Source: Advenella kashmirensis WT001
GTDB taxonomy: Bacteria; Pseudomonadota; Gammaproteobacteria; Burkholderiales; Burkholderiaceae_B
Length of the DNA stretch: 64,000 nt
Direction: 5' to 3'
Assembly: GCF_000219915.2 (NCBI RefSeq)
Contig: NC_017964.1
Location: 2,294,001-2,358,000, forward strand
The notes below the pieces were generated by a model. That model was given only the letters and a program-made list of their open reading frames with translations. It made no database searches and was not told the origin of the DNA. A program made the position numbers and the translations under genes. Positions 27,149 to 38,099 of the stretch are shown here, piece after piece (position 1 is the stretch's first letter; each line of letters begins with the position of its first letter).

Positions 27149-28223
27149 CTTCGTTTCCTATTGAAGGCCTGAATTCAGCGATTGCCCCGCGCAACCCATC
27201 CAGACCAGTTCGTTGTAGTGCACTCACAAATATACGGGCTGGTTCGCCCTTCTCGTTTCTTTCTACTTGCGGTTCATAGCCCGCTTGATCTATTTTATTG
27301 TAAATAAGTATACAAGGGATCTCATTGGCCCCAATTTCTTCTAAAACTTTATCAACTTCGGCAATCTGCTCGTCTCTTTGCGGGCTGGCCGCATCCACTA
27401 CATGCAATAAAAGGTCCGCGTGCACCGTCTCTTCAAGTGTCGCCTTAAAGGCGGCAATCAGCGTCGTGGGCAGATCGCGGATAAAGCCGACCGTATCGGA
27501 GATGACCACATTGCCGGCACCTTCGATCCATATTTTTCTGGTCGTGGTATCCAGCGTGGCAAACAACTGGTCTGCTGCGTAGGCATCTGCTCTGGTGAGG
27601 GCATTAAACAATGTGCTTTTGCCCGCATTGGTATAGCCGACCAGCGATACCGACAGTGTATTGCTGCGTACCCGCGAGCGGCGCTGTGTCTTGCGCTGGC
27701 GCTCTACCCGAGCCAGGCGCTCGCGCAGTACCTTGACCTTGGAGCCAATCATGCGGCGATCCATTTCCAGCTGAGATTCGCCCGGCCCGCGCATGCCAAT
27801 ACCACCCCGTTGTCGTTCAAGGTGAGTCCACATTCGTGTAAGACGCGTAACCAAATGCTGCAACTGGGCAAGCTCAACCTGCAGCTTGCCCTCGTGGCTC
27901 TTGGCGCGCAAGGCAAAAATATCCAGAATTAGCGCGACCCGATCTACCACGCGTCGCTCAAAAGCGCGCTCCAGGTTGCGCTGCTGGGCCGGGCTCAGCG
28001 GCTGATCAAACAGAATCAGCTCAACATCTTCGGCCTCGGCCATGGCGACCGCTTCTTCGAGCTTGCCTTTACCTATGTAGTAGGCAGCATCGGGTTTGTC
28101 TCGCTTTACTGTAAGGGTGCCCGCAATATCTGCGCCCGCCCCTTCGGCCAGCATTTGAAATTCTTCGGCGTGTGCCGGATGATCCAGATCGCCTGAATCT
28201 ACACTGATAATTAATACGCGCAT
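27135..28223 (-). CDS. hflX: Ribosome-associated GTPase HflX
   Basis: A 362-aa protein. The HflX N-terminal domain (DAAYYIGKGKLEEAVAMAEAEDVELILFDQPLSPAQQRNLE) is followed by GGIGMRGPGESQLEMDRR. Its G domain has G1 GYTNAGKST, G3 DTVGF and G4 NKID. HflX binds 50S subunits and can split stalled ribosomes. ATG 28223 is used; the upstream in-frame codons lie in the hfq terminator. Second gene after hfq. Confidence 0.95.
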   Translation of the reverse strand: MRVLIISVDSGDLDHPAHAEEFQMLAEGAGADIAGTLTVKRDKPDAAYYIGKGKLEEAVAMAEAEDVELILFDQPLSPAQQRNLERAFERRVVDRVALILDIFALRAKSHEGKLQVELAQLQHLVTRLTRMWTHLERQRGGIGMRGPGESQLEMDRRMIGSKVKVLRERLARVERQRKTQRRSRVRSNTLSVSLVGYTNAGKSTLFNALTRADAYAADQLFATLDTTTRKIWIEGAGNVVISDTVGFIRDLPTTLIAAFKATLEETVHADLLLHVVDAASPQRDEQIAEVDKVLEEIGANEIPCILIYNKIDQAGYEPQVERNEKGEPARIFVSALQRTGLDGLRGAIAEFRPSIGNEVAIL

Positions 28224-28228
28224 AGCGT

Positions 28229-28273
28229 CCTGAAAAACAAAAGGCCCGCACAAGAGGGCTTGGCGGGCTTTTG
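28229..28273 (-). terminator. Terminator/attenuator between hfq and hflX
   Basis: On the minus strand GCCCGCC and GCGGGC pair around a 13-base loop and are followed by CTTTTGTTTTT, immediately before the hflX start. It should partly end transcription after hfq. Confidence 0.7.
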
Positions 28274-28289
28274 CGAAAACCTGAGGTTG

Positions 28290-28532
28290 TTATTCCTGTT
28301 CAGCTGGTGCGTCAATTTGGAAACTGACGGCCCTTGCGGGGACAACTGTAGAAATAGCATGCTTGTAGACCATTTGCGTTACCGTATTGCGCAACAATAC
28401 GACGTACTGGTCAAAGGATTCGATCTGCCCTTGCAATTTGATTCCATTTACAAGGTAAATGGAAACGGGAACATGTTCTTTACGTAACGCGTTCAGGAAA
28501 GGATCTTGTAGTGATTGCCCTTTAGTGCTCAT
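28290..28532 (-). CDS. hfq: RNA chaperone Hfq
   Basis: An 80-aa protein with Sm1 ([40 protein letters not shown]) and Sm2 ([13 protein letters not shown]) motifs. The hexameric ring pairs small RNAs with mRNAs. The C-terminal tail is short, as usual in betaproteobacteria. It is the first gene of hfq-hflX-hflK-hflC. Confidence 0.98.
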   Translation of the reverse strand: MSTKGQSLQDPFLNALRKEHVPVSIYLVNGIKLQGQIESFDQYVVLLRNTVTQMVYKHAISTVVPARAVSFQIDAPAEQE

Positions 28533-28660
28533 TGGCTAGGCTCCATATGTTATTTGGGTTTACAACTGAAAACGACTTTACTGATTTACCTGATTACTGA
28601 TCAGCCACAAACGACAATACAGGATCCATCAGAAAAAAAGCAGTAATTTGCTATATTAGA

Positions 28661-29732
28661 TTAAGAAACTATTTCAGACAATGACTTAATGAGTGTTTCG
28701 CATTGTTTTTTTGTGCCAATCGTAACACGTAGAAATGAAGCGATACGTGGAAGACGGAAGTGACGCACCAAAATGGCGTGTGACCGCAATGCGACCACCA
28801 ACTGTGCCGCATCATGGCGCGGATGCGATATGAAAACAAAATTCGCCTTGGACGGCAACACGACGAAACCGAGCCTGGTCAATGCCTCGGTCAGTTCATC
28901 ACGCGTGGCGATAACCTCCCGTGTTGTGTGTTCGAAGTATGCCTGATCTTCAAACGCAGCAATGGCGCCCGCTTCAGCAAGGCGATCGACAGGATACGAA
29001 TTAAAACTATTCTTGACGCGAACCAATCCTTCCAGCAGTTCGGGCTGGCCCAGCGCAAAGCCGACCCGCAAGCCAGCCAGCGAGCGGGATTTGGAAAGCG
29101 TCTGCAGCACTACCAGATTCTTGTATTTTTTGATCAGCGGCACACATGACTCTGCACCGAAATCAACATACGCCTCGTCAACGGCAACGACCCATTGCGG
29201 GCGTTCAATCAGCAATCGCTCGATCTGCGCGCGTTTAAGCGCAATACCAGTTGGGGCATTCGGATTGGGGAAAATGACGGCACTGACAGACTCGGTCGGC
29301 AATGCCAGATAATCCTCAACACGAATCGTGAAGTCGTCGGCCAGCGGGACATTCTGAAAATCAATGTCGTAAAGCCGGCAATAGACCGGATAGAAACTGT
29401 AAGTAATATCGGGAAACAGAATCTGTTTGCCGTGATGGCGAAACAGACTCAGAAAAAGATGCGCCAGCACTTCATCGGAACCGTTGCCGGGGAACACATG
29501 GTCTACGGGCAGATCGTAATACTTGCCCAGGGCCGTACGCAGGCGGTCACTCTCAGGACTTGGATACAGGCGCAGCTGATCCGCCGTGGCCTGGCGAATC
29601 GCCTCAAGAACCGCAGGAGACGGCGCAAAGGGTGACTCGTTGGTATTGAGCTTGATCAGATCCGTCTGCTTCGGCTGTTCGCCAGCACATAGGATCCAGC
29701 GTTTTAACAAAATCACTCCAGTACGCACTCAT
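28661..29732 (-). CDS. hisC: Histidinol-phosphate aminotransferase (frameshifted)
   Basis: A PLP-dependent aminotransferase of about 357 aa. The true N-terminus is [14 protein letters not shown] (ATG 29732); the frame shifts near 29690 into [23 protein letters not shown]. Fold-type I signs are [26 protein letters not shown] and [15 protein letters not shown] with the PLP Lys. It converts imidazole-acetol phosphate to histidinol phosphate. The start is 4 bp downstream of the der stop, suggesting operon transcription. Confidence 0.92.
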
Positions 29733-29736
29733 TTTT

Positions 29737-31199
29737 TTACTCTGCTTTCTTATATGGATTTTTCGAAGACTTGAATTCGATCCGCAACGGCGTCCCCTCC
29801 AGCTTGAACGCAGTGCGCATTCTGGACTCCAGATAGCGGCGGTAGGATTCCGGAATCGCATCCAGCGCATTGCCATGAATGACAATGAGTGGCGGATTCT
29901 GTCCACCCTGGTGCGCATAGCGCATCTTGGGTCGGAAAATTCCCTTGCGCGGCGGCTGCTGCTGCTCAACTGCCGCATGCAATTCGCGGGTAAGCTTGGG
30001 CGTTGACAATTTGGCAAACGCGGCAGCATGCGCCTCGTGCACCGAACGCATCAACTGCGTGATACCTGCACCCTTGAGCGCAGAAATAGTATGCATTTTT
30101 GCAAATGACAAGAAGCGCAGCTTGCGCTCAAATTCACGTTCGATCCAGTCGCGCTTATCGCGATCCAGGCCGTCCCATTTGTTGATGGCCACCACCAGCG
30201 CCCTGCCGGTCTCAAGCACAAACCCCGCAATGTGCGCATCCTGTTCGGAAATCTCGCTTTGTGCATCAAGCATGAGCACGACCACGTTACTGGCTTCGAT
30301 CGCCTGCAGTGTCTTGATCACCGAGAACTTCTCGATCGATTCGAACACTTTACCGCGTTTGCGCAGACCAGCCGTATCGATCAGGGTATACAGGCGGCCG
30401 TTACGTTCAAATTCAATTTCAATCGCATCGCGCGTGGTGCCGGGCATATCAAAAGCGATCACCCGCTCTTCACCCAGCAACGTATTGATGAGCGTGGATT
30501 TGCCAACGTTGGGACGCCCCACAATCGCCAGTTTCAGGCGGTGGTCGGTAAATTCATCAGACGTGGCTTCGATCCCTTCCTCTGCGGTGTCGGCGGTCGC
30601 CAGCACCTGCGCGATCTGCTCGTCTGACAGCTCCGCTTCATCGGCCTGCTCATCTTCCCCGGCTTCGGTTTGATTCGCTGGCTGATTCTGTGTCAGCACT
30701 TCGGCCAGCGCAGTCTCGATAAGATCGACTACACCATCGCCATGTGCCGATGAAATCGCATAGGGTTCGCCCAGGCCGAGCTCATGAAAGTCTGCCGTGG
30801 CTACGCCATGTTCATGCCTTCGGCTTTGTTCACAGCCAGAAAAACATGCGCCCGTGTCTTGCGCAACAGTCGGGCAATTTCATGATCGTGCGCATTGACT
30901 CCGGCGCGCGCATCAACCAGAAATATCACGACATCGGATTCAGAGATAGCCAGGCTGGTTTGCCTTGCCATTTCCATAAGGATGCCGCTTTTGGCAACGG
31001 GCTCAAAACCACCCGTATCCACGACCAGAAACGGTATGTCGCCAACCCGGCCTTCACCGTAGTGCCGATCGCGTGTGAGACCGGCATAGTCGGCCACCAG
31101 CGCCGCCCGGGAACGCGTCAGGCGGTTAAACAGGGTTGACTTGCCAACATTGGGTCGGCCAACCAGCGATACCACGGGTTTAAAGGAAACAGTACTCAA
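29737..31199 (-). CDS. der: Ribosome biogenesis GTPase Der/EngA (frameshifted)
   Basis: Two tandem G domains: [14 protein letters not shown] in the first (31199-30801) and [14 protein letters not shown] with DTAGLRKR and NKWD in the second. A C-terminal KH-like domain ([15 protein letters not shown]...[27 protein letters not shown]) completes it. One break near 30810 follows AVNKAEGMN. Full length would be about 487 aa, longer than E. coli by an acidic linker between the G domains. Der acts in 50S maturation and is essential. Its start overlaps the bamB stop by 4 bp. Confidence 0.94.
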
Positions 31200-32351
31200 C
31201 GTGCACCAAGCATAACAAGATTACCCGCACCGGTTTGCACCAGGATTCCCTGGGCGGTGGCGGTCAGCGGCGATAGCATCGGATCGCCCCCAAATTCGGA
31301 TCTGCCAAGCAGATGCCCATCGGCATCGGACAGATAATGTATATAGCCTTCATAATCACCAACAGCAACAACATTGCCGTTGGACACCGCGTTGGTCAGG
31401 CCCCGGTTCTTCAGAACCTGATTGATCCATTGCTGTTGGCCGTTACCCAATGCCATGCGTACGACTTCACCGTGAATGCCGGTGGCATACAGTGAGTTAT
31501 TTTGCAGCGTGACGCCTGTCGCGCTGGAAAATGGCTGCGACCACAATGCCTGTCCGTCGCCGCGGCCGGGGGTATAGCAGCCGGCGTTGCCTGATAAGTG
31601 GCCACGCACACGCCATTTCCAACCAGCACAGGTGCGCCGACAACATCGGTCACGCTATCGAGATCGGTCACGCCGCGAATGGGGCCGGCCAGGATATCCC
31701 ACTGCAGTCTGCCGGTCTTCAGATCCAGAGCAACCAGCCGGCCACTGGGAACGGCCACCAGCACATTACCCTTGTCGATAATCATGCGGGACACGGCGCG
31801 CAGCGCCAGCGCTGCATTGGTGCGCTGGTAATTCCATAGTAGCTCGCCACTGCTGGCGTCAAAACCCTGGACACGATAATCGTCGGCCCGCACCACCACA
31901 ACGCCCTGCCCTACGGCTGGCGGCGTCGACACCCGAGTACTGGCTTTGGCGGTCCACAACGTTTTGCCGGCCATATCCAGCGCCGTAATCTTGCCGTCGG
32001 GAGCAGCAACAACGGCAATATTGCCATCCGTTCCCACACCTGCAGACAAGGTTTCACCCACCGATGTTTTCCACTGTATGGCGCCATTGGATAACGCAAC
32101 CCGGGCCACAGATCCATCCGGCGTTGCCGCCAATACACTGTCACCGGCAACCGCAGGGGCGAACCCGACGCCGCTACCGGAACCAATAGAGGCGGTCCAA
32201 GCCGCAGCAGGCACTGTGGTCTGGGTATACTCGGTCAGATCAACCGGCTCAAATTGCGACGGAGTCTCAAACAGGCTGCAACCGCCAAGCGCCAGGCGCC
32301 TACCAGCACTGTAAGTTTCAGAAAACGACGAGGCGTATGTTGAAACATCAT
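31196..32351 (-). CDS. bamB: Outer membrane assembly lipoprotein BamB (two frameshifts)
   Basis: The start at ATG 32351 gives [23 protein letters not shown], a lipoprotein signal. After a break near 32283 it continues [17 protein letters not shown], where LGGC is the lipobox. The rest is a repeat-built beta propeller (repeated '[21 protein letters not shown]'-like blades). A second break is near 31590. BamB scaffolds the BAM complex that inserts outer-membrane proteins. Neighbours yfgM and der are its usual partners. Confidence 0.93.
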
Positions 32352-32353
32352 GA

Positions 32354-32993
32354 TTATTCTCCACCTAAAGCACTGATTTTCAATTGAATAGTGTTCACAA
32401 ATGCTGCCGGTAACTGCTTGCCGGAAAGCGCCGCTTTCCACGCTGCAACAGCCTCCTGCTTCTTGCCTGAGCGATCAGCACATCGCCTTTACGATCATCG
32501 TAAAGCGCCTTGAATGCCTCGGGCGGATTATTCAATTGCGCCAGCGCCTCGTCGAATTTTTTCTGATCAGCGTAGACACTGGCCAGACGCAACTTTGCCA
32601 CAGGCAACAACTCAGGGAAATCATTGCCGCGCCCAGCCAGCCAGGTCAACTCCTGCTGCGCCTGCTCATAGTGGCCGCCACGAATATAAAAATCGGCCGC
32701 CAGCAAAGCACCACGGCAGCGTAGGCGGTATCGCCATAACTCTTCTTGAGTTCAGCCGCAGCCTGGTCCAGCCTGGCCTGGCTGTCTGCGTCAGAAGACA
32801 CGGCCGAAGTTTGGACGATTTCATAATAGCCAAGCGCCTGCTTGACCTGCGAGGACTGATACCAATTCCAGCCGTACCACGCCAGTATGCCCAGCATGAC
32901 AACAATAATAGCGGTCAGAATTGTGTTGCCGAAACGATCCCACCACCCCTTTAGCGAGTCGATCCTTTCCTGTTCTTCGAGGTCAAAAGCCAT
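32354..32993 (-). CDS. yfgM: Ancillary SecYEG translocon subunit YfgM-like, TPR protein (two frameshifts)
   Basis: Starts MAFDLEEQERIDSLKGWWDRFGN, followed by a membrane helix (residues about 24-46) and a periplasmic tetratricopeptide-type helical domain. Frames join near 32695 (YGDTAYAA to LLAADFYIRGGHYEQA) and near 32470 (ARSRR to GKKQEAVAAW). The end is LKISALGGE at 32354. YfgM binds the Sec translocon and PpiD to assist exported proteins. The conserved hisS-yfgM-bamB-der order supports the call. Confidence 0.88.
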
Positions 32994-33067
32994 ATTCTTC
33001 AACTATCCTTTACTGATTTTCAAGCCGATCACGTAACGAGACTGCCTGCTGTTGATTGTTAATATAT

Positions 33068-34374
33068 TTACCGGGCCTGGAGTTTATCCAGCAATGCGCT
33101 TGCCAGCTCGCTTTGCGCCACGCTAAATTGCGCTGCGGTCGCGCCCTGGGCATCTGCACGCAAAAATTTCACGGATGCCGTATGCTGAGCCATCTCGGTT
33201 TCTCCTAAGATTACTGCAAGGCGCGCGCCGCTGGCATCGGCCCGTTTAAATTGCGATTTGAACGAGCCTGCACCAGGATGCACAATACAGCGCACACCAA
33301 GATCTCTGGCCGATTCAGCATGGCAGCAGCGGCGCGAGCCGATTGTGCATCGCTATGGACGAAATATACATCACATTCGGGCGTTGTCTGCACTTTCGCA
33401 TCTTCCAGCCACAACGCAAGCAATCGTTCCAGTCCGATGGCAAAGCCAATAGCCGGCGCCGTTTTTCCGCCCAGCAGATCAAACAGACCATCATAGCGCC
33501 CGCCCCCGCAGACGGTGCCCTGAGCGCCAAGCCTGTCGGTCACCCATTCAAAGACGGTCAGATTATAGTAATCAAGCCCGCGCACCAGCCGCGGATTCAG
33601 AGTATAGGCGATATCTGCATCGTCCAGTCGCTGACATATGGCATCAAAGTGCGCCCTGGATTCGCTGCCCAGAAAATCAAACAGCTTGGGCGCCTCATTG
33701 GCCATCTGCTGCATCACCGGATTTTTTGTATCCAGCACTCGCAGGGGGTTGCTGTACATGCGCCGCTGTCCGTCAGCATCCAGCACTGCTTTGTGCTTTT
33801 CCAGATGGGCGATCAACGCTTCACGGTGCGCCCGTCGCTCCTCCAGTTGCCCAAGCGAATTGAGCTCCAGCCGGATATCGTTGATGCCCAGCTGTTTCCA
33901 CAAGCGTGCCAGCATGATGATCTGCTCGGCATCAATATCGGGCCCCGCAAATCCCAGGGCCTCGACCGAGATCTGATGAAACTGTCGGTAGCGTCCCTTC
34001 TGCGGGCGCTCATGGCGGAACACCGGTCCCATGGTATACAGGCGTTGCGCGCGGTCGTACAACATATTGTGCTCAATCGCTGCCCGCACAATGCCCGCAG
34101 TAAATTCCGGGCGCATCGTCATCAGCTCCTGCCGGTCAGCCGACATGCTGAAGGTATACATTTCCTTCTCTACAATATCAGTGACCTCGCCAATACCGCG
34201 CGCAAACAGACGCGTCTGCTCCAGTATAGGCGTGCGTACGTTCTGATAGCCATATAGACTCAGCCACTGCCGGAGCATGGCTTCCAGTTCCTCCCAGTGG
34301 GCCGACTGGCCTGGCAGGATATCGTTCATTCCGCGTAAAGCTGTGACCTTCTGGAATGCGGTTGTGTTACTCAA
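33068..34374 (-). CDS. hisS: Histidyl-tRNA synthetase (frameshifted)
   Basis: About 435 aa after bridging near 33300. Class II motifs are visible: [12 protein letters not shown], motif 2 [22 protein letters not shown] and [27 protein letters not shown] and motif 3 [12 protein letters not shown] follow, then the anticodon domain through [14 protein letters not shown]. It charges tRNA-His. Compare the paralogue hisZ at 23589-24751, which lacks the anticodon domain. Confidence 0.95.
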
Positions 34375-34388
34375 AATAGTTACTCTTG

Positions 34389-35689
34389 TCAGTTCAAATT
34401 ATTGCTGTTCTGTCCGGACACATCCGAACCCTGTACGCCATAACGCTTGTGCACGTAATCACGCACGATTTCCTGGAATTCTTCGGCAATCGCGTCGCCC
34501 TTCAGGGTAACGCTGCGCTGCCCATCGATAAAAACGGGGGCTGACGGGACCTCTCCGGTGCCCGGCAGGCTGATACCAATGTCGGCATGACGCTTTCGCC
34601 GGGCCCGTTCACCACACAGCCCATGACTGCAACGTTCATGGATTCCACGCCTGGGTACTGTGCCTTCCACACCGGCATTTGCCGGCGCAGGTAAGACTGG
34701 ATACTATCGGCCAGCTCCTGGAAGTAGGTGCTGCTGGTGCGCCCGCAGCCTGGACATGCAACGACCATGGGCGTAAACGCCCGCAGCCCCATTGTCTGCA
34801 AAATTTCCTGCGCCACGATTACTTCGCGGGTGCGATCGCCCCCCGGTTCCGGCGTAAGGGAAATGCGAATCGTATCACCGATTCCTTCCTGAAGCAGTAC
34901 GGACAATGCAGCTGTGGAAGCCACAATGCCTTTGCTACCCATGCCGGCCTCAGTCAGGCCCAGATGCAATGGATAATCACAACGGGCCGAGAGGTTCCGA
35001 TACACCGAAATCAAATCCTGGACATGACTAACCTTACAGGACAGGATAATGGCATCGCCAGCCAGACCCAGCTCTTCGGCACGGGCAGCGTTGGTAATGG
35101 CGGACACCACCAGTGCCTCGCGCATCACAGCCGATGCGTCCCAGGGAACGCTGCGCCGACTGTTGTCGTCCATCATTCGCGCCATGAGTTCATGATCCAG
35201 GCTGCCCCAGTTTACGCCGATGCGTACCGGTTTCTCATAGCGGCAGGCCACTTCAATCATTTGTGCGAAATTATCGTCACGTTTTTTGCCGCCGCCCATA
35301 TTACCCGGGTTGATCCGGTACTTGGACAACGCCTGCGCGCACTCGGGAAACTGGGTAAGCAGTTTGTGCCCGTTGTAGTGGAAGTCGCCCACTAGCGGGA
35401 CCGAGACCCCCATGCGGTCCAGCTGCTCGCGAATGGCCGGCACTTCCTTTGCCGCCTCGGGTGTATTGACGGTAATGCGCACCATCTCGGAACCGGCCTG
35501 CGCCAGCTCCTTGACCTGTATTGCAGTTGCAATCGGATCAGCCGTATCGGTGTTGGTCATCGATTGCACCACAACGGGTGCACCACCACCAATCTGGACC
35601 TGTTTGGTGTCCCAGACGACACGCGCACCACGCGTCGGACGGCGGGTCAGCTGGCCAATGGGAAACGGCGATTGTTCAACGATGGTCAT
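34389..35689 (-). CDS. ispG: 4-hydroxy-3-methylbut-2-enyl diphosphate synthase IspG (frameshifted)
   Basis: About 433 aa after bridging near 34580. The TIM-barrel part is [45 protein letters not shown]. The 4Fe-4S domain has Cys in [10 protein letters not shown] and in [10 protein letters not shown]. IspG makes HMBPP from MEcPP, the penultimate step of the MEP isoprenoid pathway. ACVVNGPG is the family hallmark. It lies between the RodZ-like gene and hisS, as in other betaproteobacteria. Confidence 0.95.
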
Positions 35690-35771
35690 GATAGTGTTAG
35701 TCTTAAACAGAGTGGTATTGCCGAAGTCGGGTCAGCGCACTGCAGCGACAACAGCGATACCATTGAATCAG

Positions 35772-36293
35772 TTATTCAAACCAGTGCTGCAGGCTTTCGA
35801 GACCGAGATCCTGCAAGGTGTACCAGCCGCGGGTAAAGCCGTAGACGGCAATTACGACCAGCACGAGCAGGATGACAAACAGCCACAAGCCTGTACCACT
35901 GGAGCGCCCGGACCGGGAATAACTGTCCCGGATTTCATAATCGGTGCTGCGTTTCAGATTGATATTGGTCGGAGCCGCAGTAGCAGCAGCCTGCTGGCCA
36001 CCCTCGATGCCAGGCTGCTGGCCCAGCAATTGCAACAAAGGTTGTTCATCCGCTTCCAATACCTGCGCATACTTCTTGACCATGCCACGCAACATGAAAC
36101 CATTGGGCAATGACGCCCAGTTCTGGCTTTCCAGGGCACGCAACTGCGTCTCGGAAAACTTGATGCGATTGGAGATTTCAGCCAGCGTCAGACCCCGGGC
36201 AGCCCTTAGCGTCGCGAGCGTTTGGCCCAGCGATTGTACGGGGGCCGACTCTTCACGGGGGGTATCAGCGGCAATGTCTGTTTCGTTGGTCAT
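35772..36293 (-). CDS. RodZ-like helix-turn-helix membrane protein
   Basis: A 173-aa protein. The cytoplasmic HTH ([58 protein letters not shown], residues about 22-80) is followed by a linker, a membrane helix at about 134-154 ([19 protein letters not shown]) and about 19 periplasmic residues. E. coli RodZ has a large periplasmic domain that is missing here, so this is a short form. RodZ links MreB filaments to the wall machinery. It overlaps the rlmN stop by 4 bp. Confidence 0.85.
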   Translation of the reverse strand: MTNETDIAADTPREESAPVQSLGQTLATLRAARGLTLAEISNRIKFSETQLRALESQNWASLPNGFMLRGMVKKYAQVLEADEQPLLQLLGQQPGIEGGQQAAATAAPTNINLKRSTDYEIRDSYSRSGRSSGTGLWLFVILLVLVVIAVYGFTRGWYTLQDLGLESLQHWFE

Positions 36294-37466
36294 GAAGAAA
36301 TCTCGGTAATGGGAATGGATTTGAAGGCCTGCATGCGTTCGCTGATGCGGGTACGGTCTTTAACGTCGCCCGCGAGCTGTCCACAGGCGGCATCAATATC
36401 TTCACCTCGGGTCTTACGCACCGTGGTAATCACGCCCTGATCCACCAGCAAGCTGGAGAACTGGCGAATACGTGCATTGCTGGATCGCTTCAGACCGGAC
36501 TCCGGAAACGGATTGAACGGAATCAGATTCAGCTTGCACTTGACCTGGCGCGTGATATCCACCAGTTGCCGGGCATGTTCATCCGAATCATTCACGCCAT
36601 CGAGCATAACGTATTCGAAGGTGATGAAATCACGCGGCGCATGCTCAAGATAGCGGTTACAGGCAGCAATAAGCTCGGCCAGCGGGTATTTGCGATTGAG
36701 CGGGACCAGTTGATCGCGCAATGCATCGTTCGGCGCATGCAGCGATACCGCCAACGCAACCGGGCAATCATGCGCCAGGCGATCCATGAACGGCACGACA
36801 CCAGAGGTAGACACAGTTACGCGACGCCGTGACAGCCCATAAGCATTGTCGTCAAGCATTAGCAACAATGCCGGCAGAACCTGATCATAATTCAGGAGCG
36901 GTTCGCCCATTCCCATCATGACGACATTGCTGATCACGCGAAGATCCTGATCGTTTACTGCCACATGCGCCCCTGCCTGCCCAGCGGCGGCCAGGCGTGC
37001 GGCGGGCATGTCCTGCATGATATCGTGACGGGCTTTCCACAACTGGCCGACAATTTCAGCTGTCGTCAGATTTCGGTTGAACCCTGGTGACCGGTAGAGC
37101 AGAAACGGCAGGCCACGGTACAACCGGCCTGACTGGAAATGCACAGGGTTCCCCTGTCATCTTCCGGAATAAATACGGTTTCGACAGCATTATTGTTGCC
37201 TACATCAAACAGCCACTTGCGTGTCCCGTCGGTCGACACTTTCTGGGTAATAACCGATGGCGTTTGCAGCGTGCAGCGTTCTGTCAGCGTGCTACGAAAA
37301 TCCTTGGCCAGATCTGTCATCTGGTCAAAATCAGAGATGCCGCGCTGGTGTACCCAGCGCAGCAGCTGTTTCGCGCGAAAGGCTTGTTACCCCAGGCACC
37401 CACCTGCCTGACGAGCGAATCGGATTCGACACCCAGAAGATTGATGCGTTGATCGGTAGTAGTCAT
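36290..37466 (-). CDS. rlmN: 23S rRNA (A2503)/tRNA methyltransferase RlmN (two frameshifts)
   Basis: A radical-SAM enzyme of about 390 aa. The start [15 protein letters not shown] is at ATG 37466; breaks are near 37380 and 37095. The cluster motif [11 protein letters not shown] is present, with [58 protein letters not shown] and [11 protein letters not shown]. It methylates A2503 of 23S rRNA and A37 of some tRNAs. It lies between ndk and the RodZ-like gene. Confidence 0.94.
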
Positions 37467-37509
37467 AACAGCCTTTTGCGGAAAATGAAGCACGTTTTCA
37501 GCGAGCCTC

Positions 37510-37917
37510 TTACTTCTTGAAGAAGTAAGCAATTTCGTTGGCTGCTGTATCAGCGGCGTCGGAGCCATGCACTGCATTGGCGTCGATGCTGTCGGCGAAG
37601 TCGGCGCGGATGGTACCGGCGTCGGCTTTCTTGGGATCTGTGGCGCCCATCAGTTCGCGATTTTTGGCAATCGCGTTTTCACCTTCCAGAACCTGGATAA
37701 AAACAGGACCGGAAATCATGAACTTGACCAGATCGTTGAAAAAAGGACGCTCTTTGTGAACGGCGTAAAAGCCTTCGGCTTCGGCCTGGCTCAGTTGCTG
37801 CATGCGAGCTTCAACCACTTTGAGACCGGCTTTTTCGAAGCGGGAAATAATTTCGCCAATAACATTTTTGGCAACAGCATCAGGTTTGATGATAGAGAGC
37901 GTACGTTCAACAGCCAT
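37510..37917 (-). CDS. ndk: Nucleoside diphosphate kinase
   Basis: A 135-aa protein slightly shorter than the usual 141: [39 protein letters not shown]..., [16 protein letters not shown], and the active-site His in [12 protein letters not shown]. It phosphorylates NDPs to NTPs by a phospho-His intermediate. It is the first gene of the leftward ndk-rlmN-ispG-hisS run and is divergent from valS. Confidence 0.97.
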   Translation of the reverse strand: MAVERTLSIIKPDAVAKNVIGEIISRFEKAGLKVVEARMQQLSQAEAEGFYAVHKERPFFNDLVKFMISGPVFIQVLEGENAIAKNRELMGATDPKKADAGTIRADFADSIDANAVHGSDAADTAANEIAYFFKK

Positions 37918-38099
37918 TTAATTACTCCAAATATTCAATGAAAACAGTTACTTCTGCGAAGTTTTAACTAACTCGGCATTTTAACATGCAAAATTAGGGC
38001 GCTACACCTTAAAATAAGGGTTTTCGATAAAGACTCACCATTTTGCTGACCCTTTGGGCCTGACGGTCATAAACCGCCAGCCCATCCACTGTTGATACT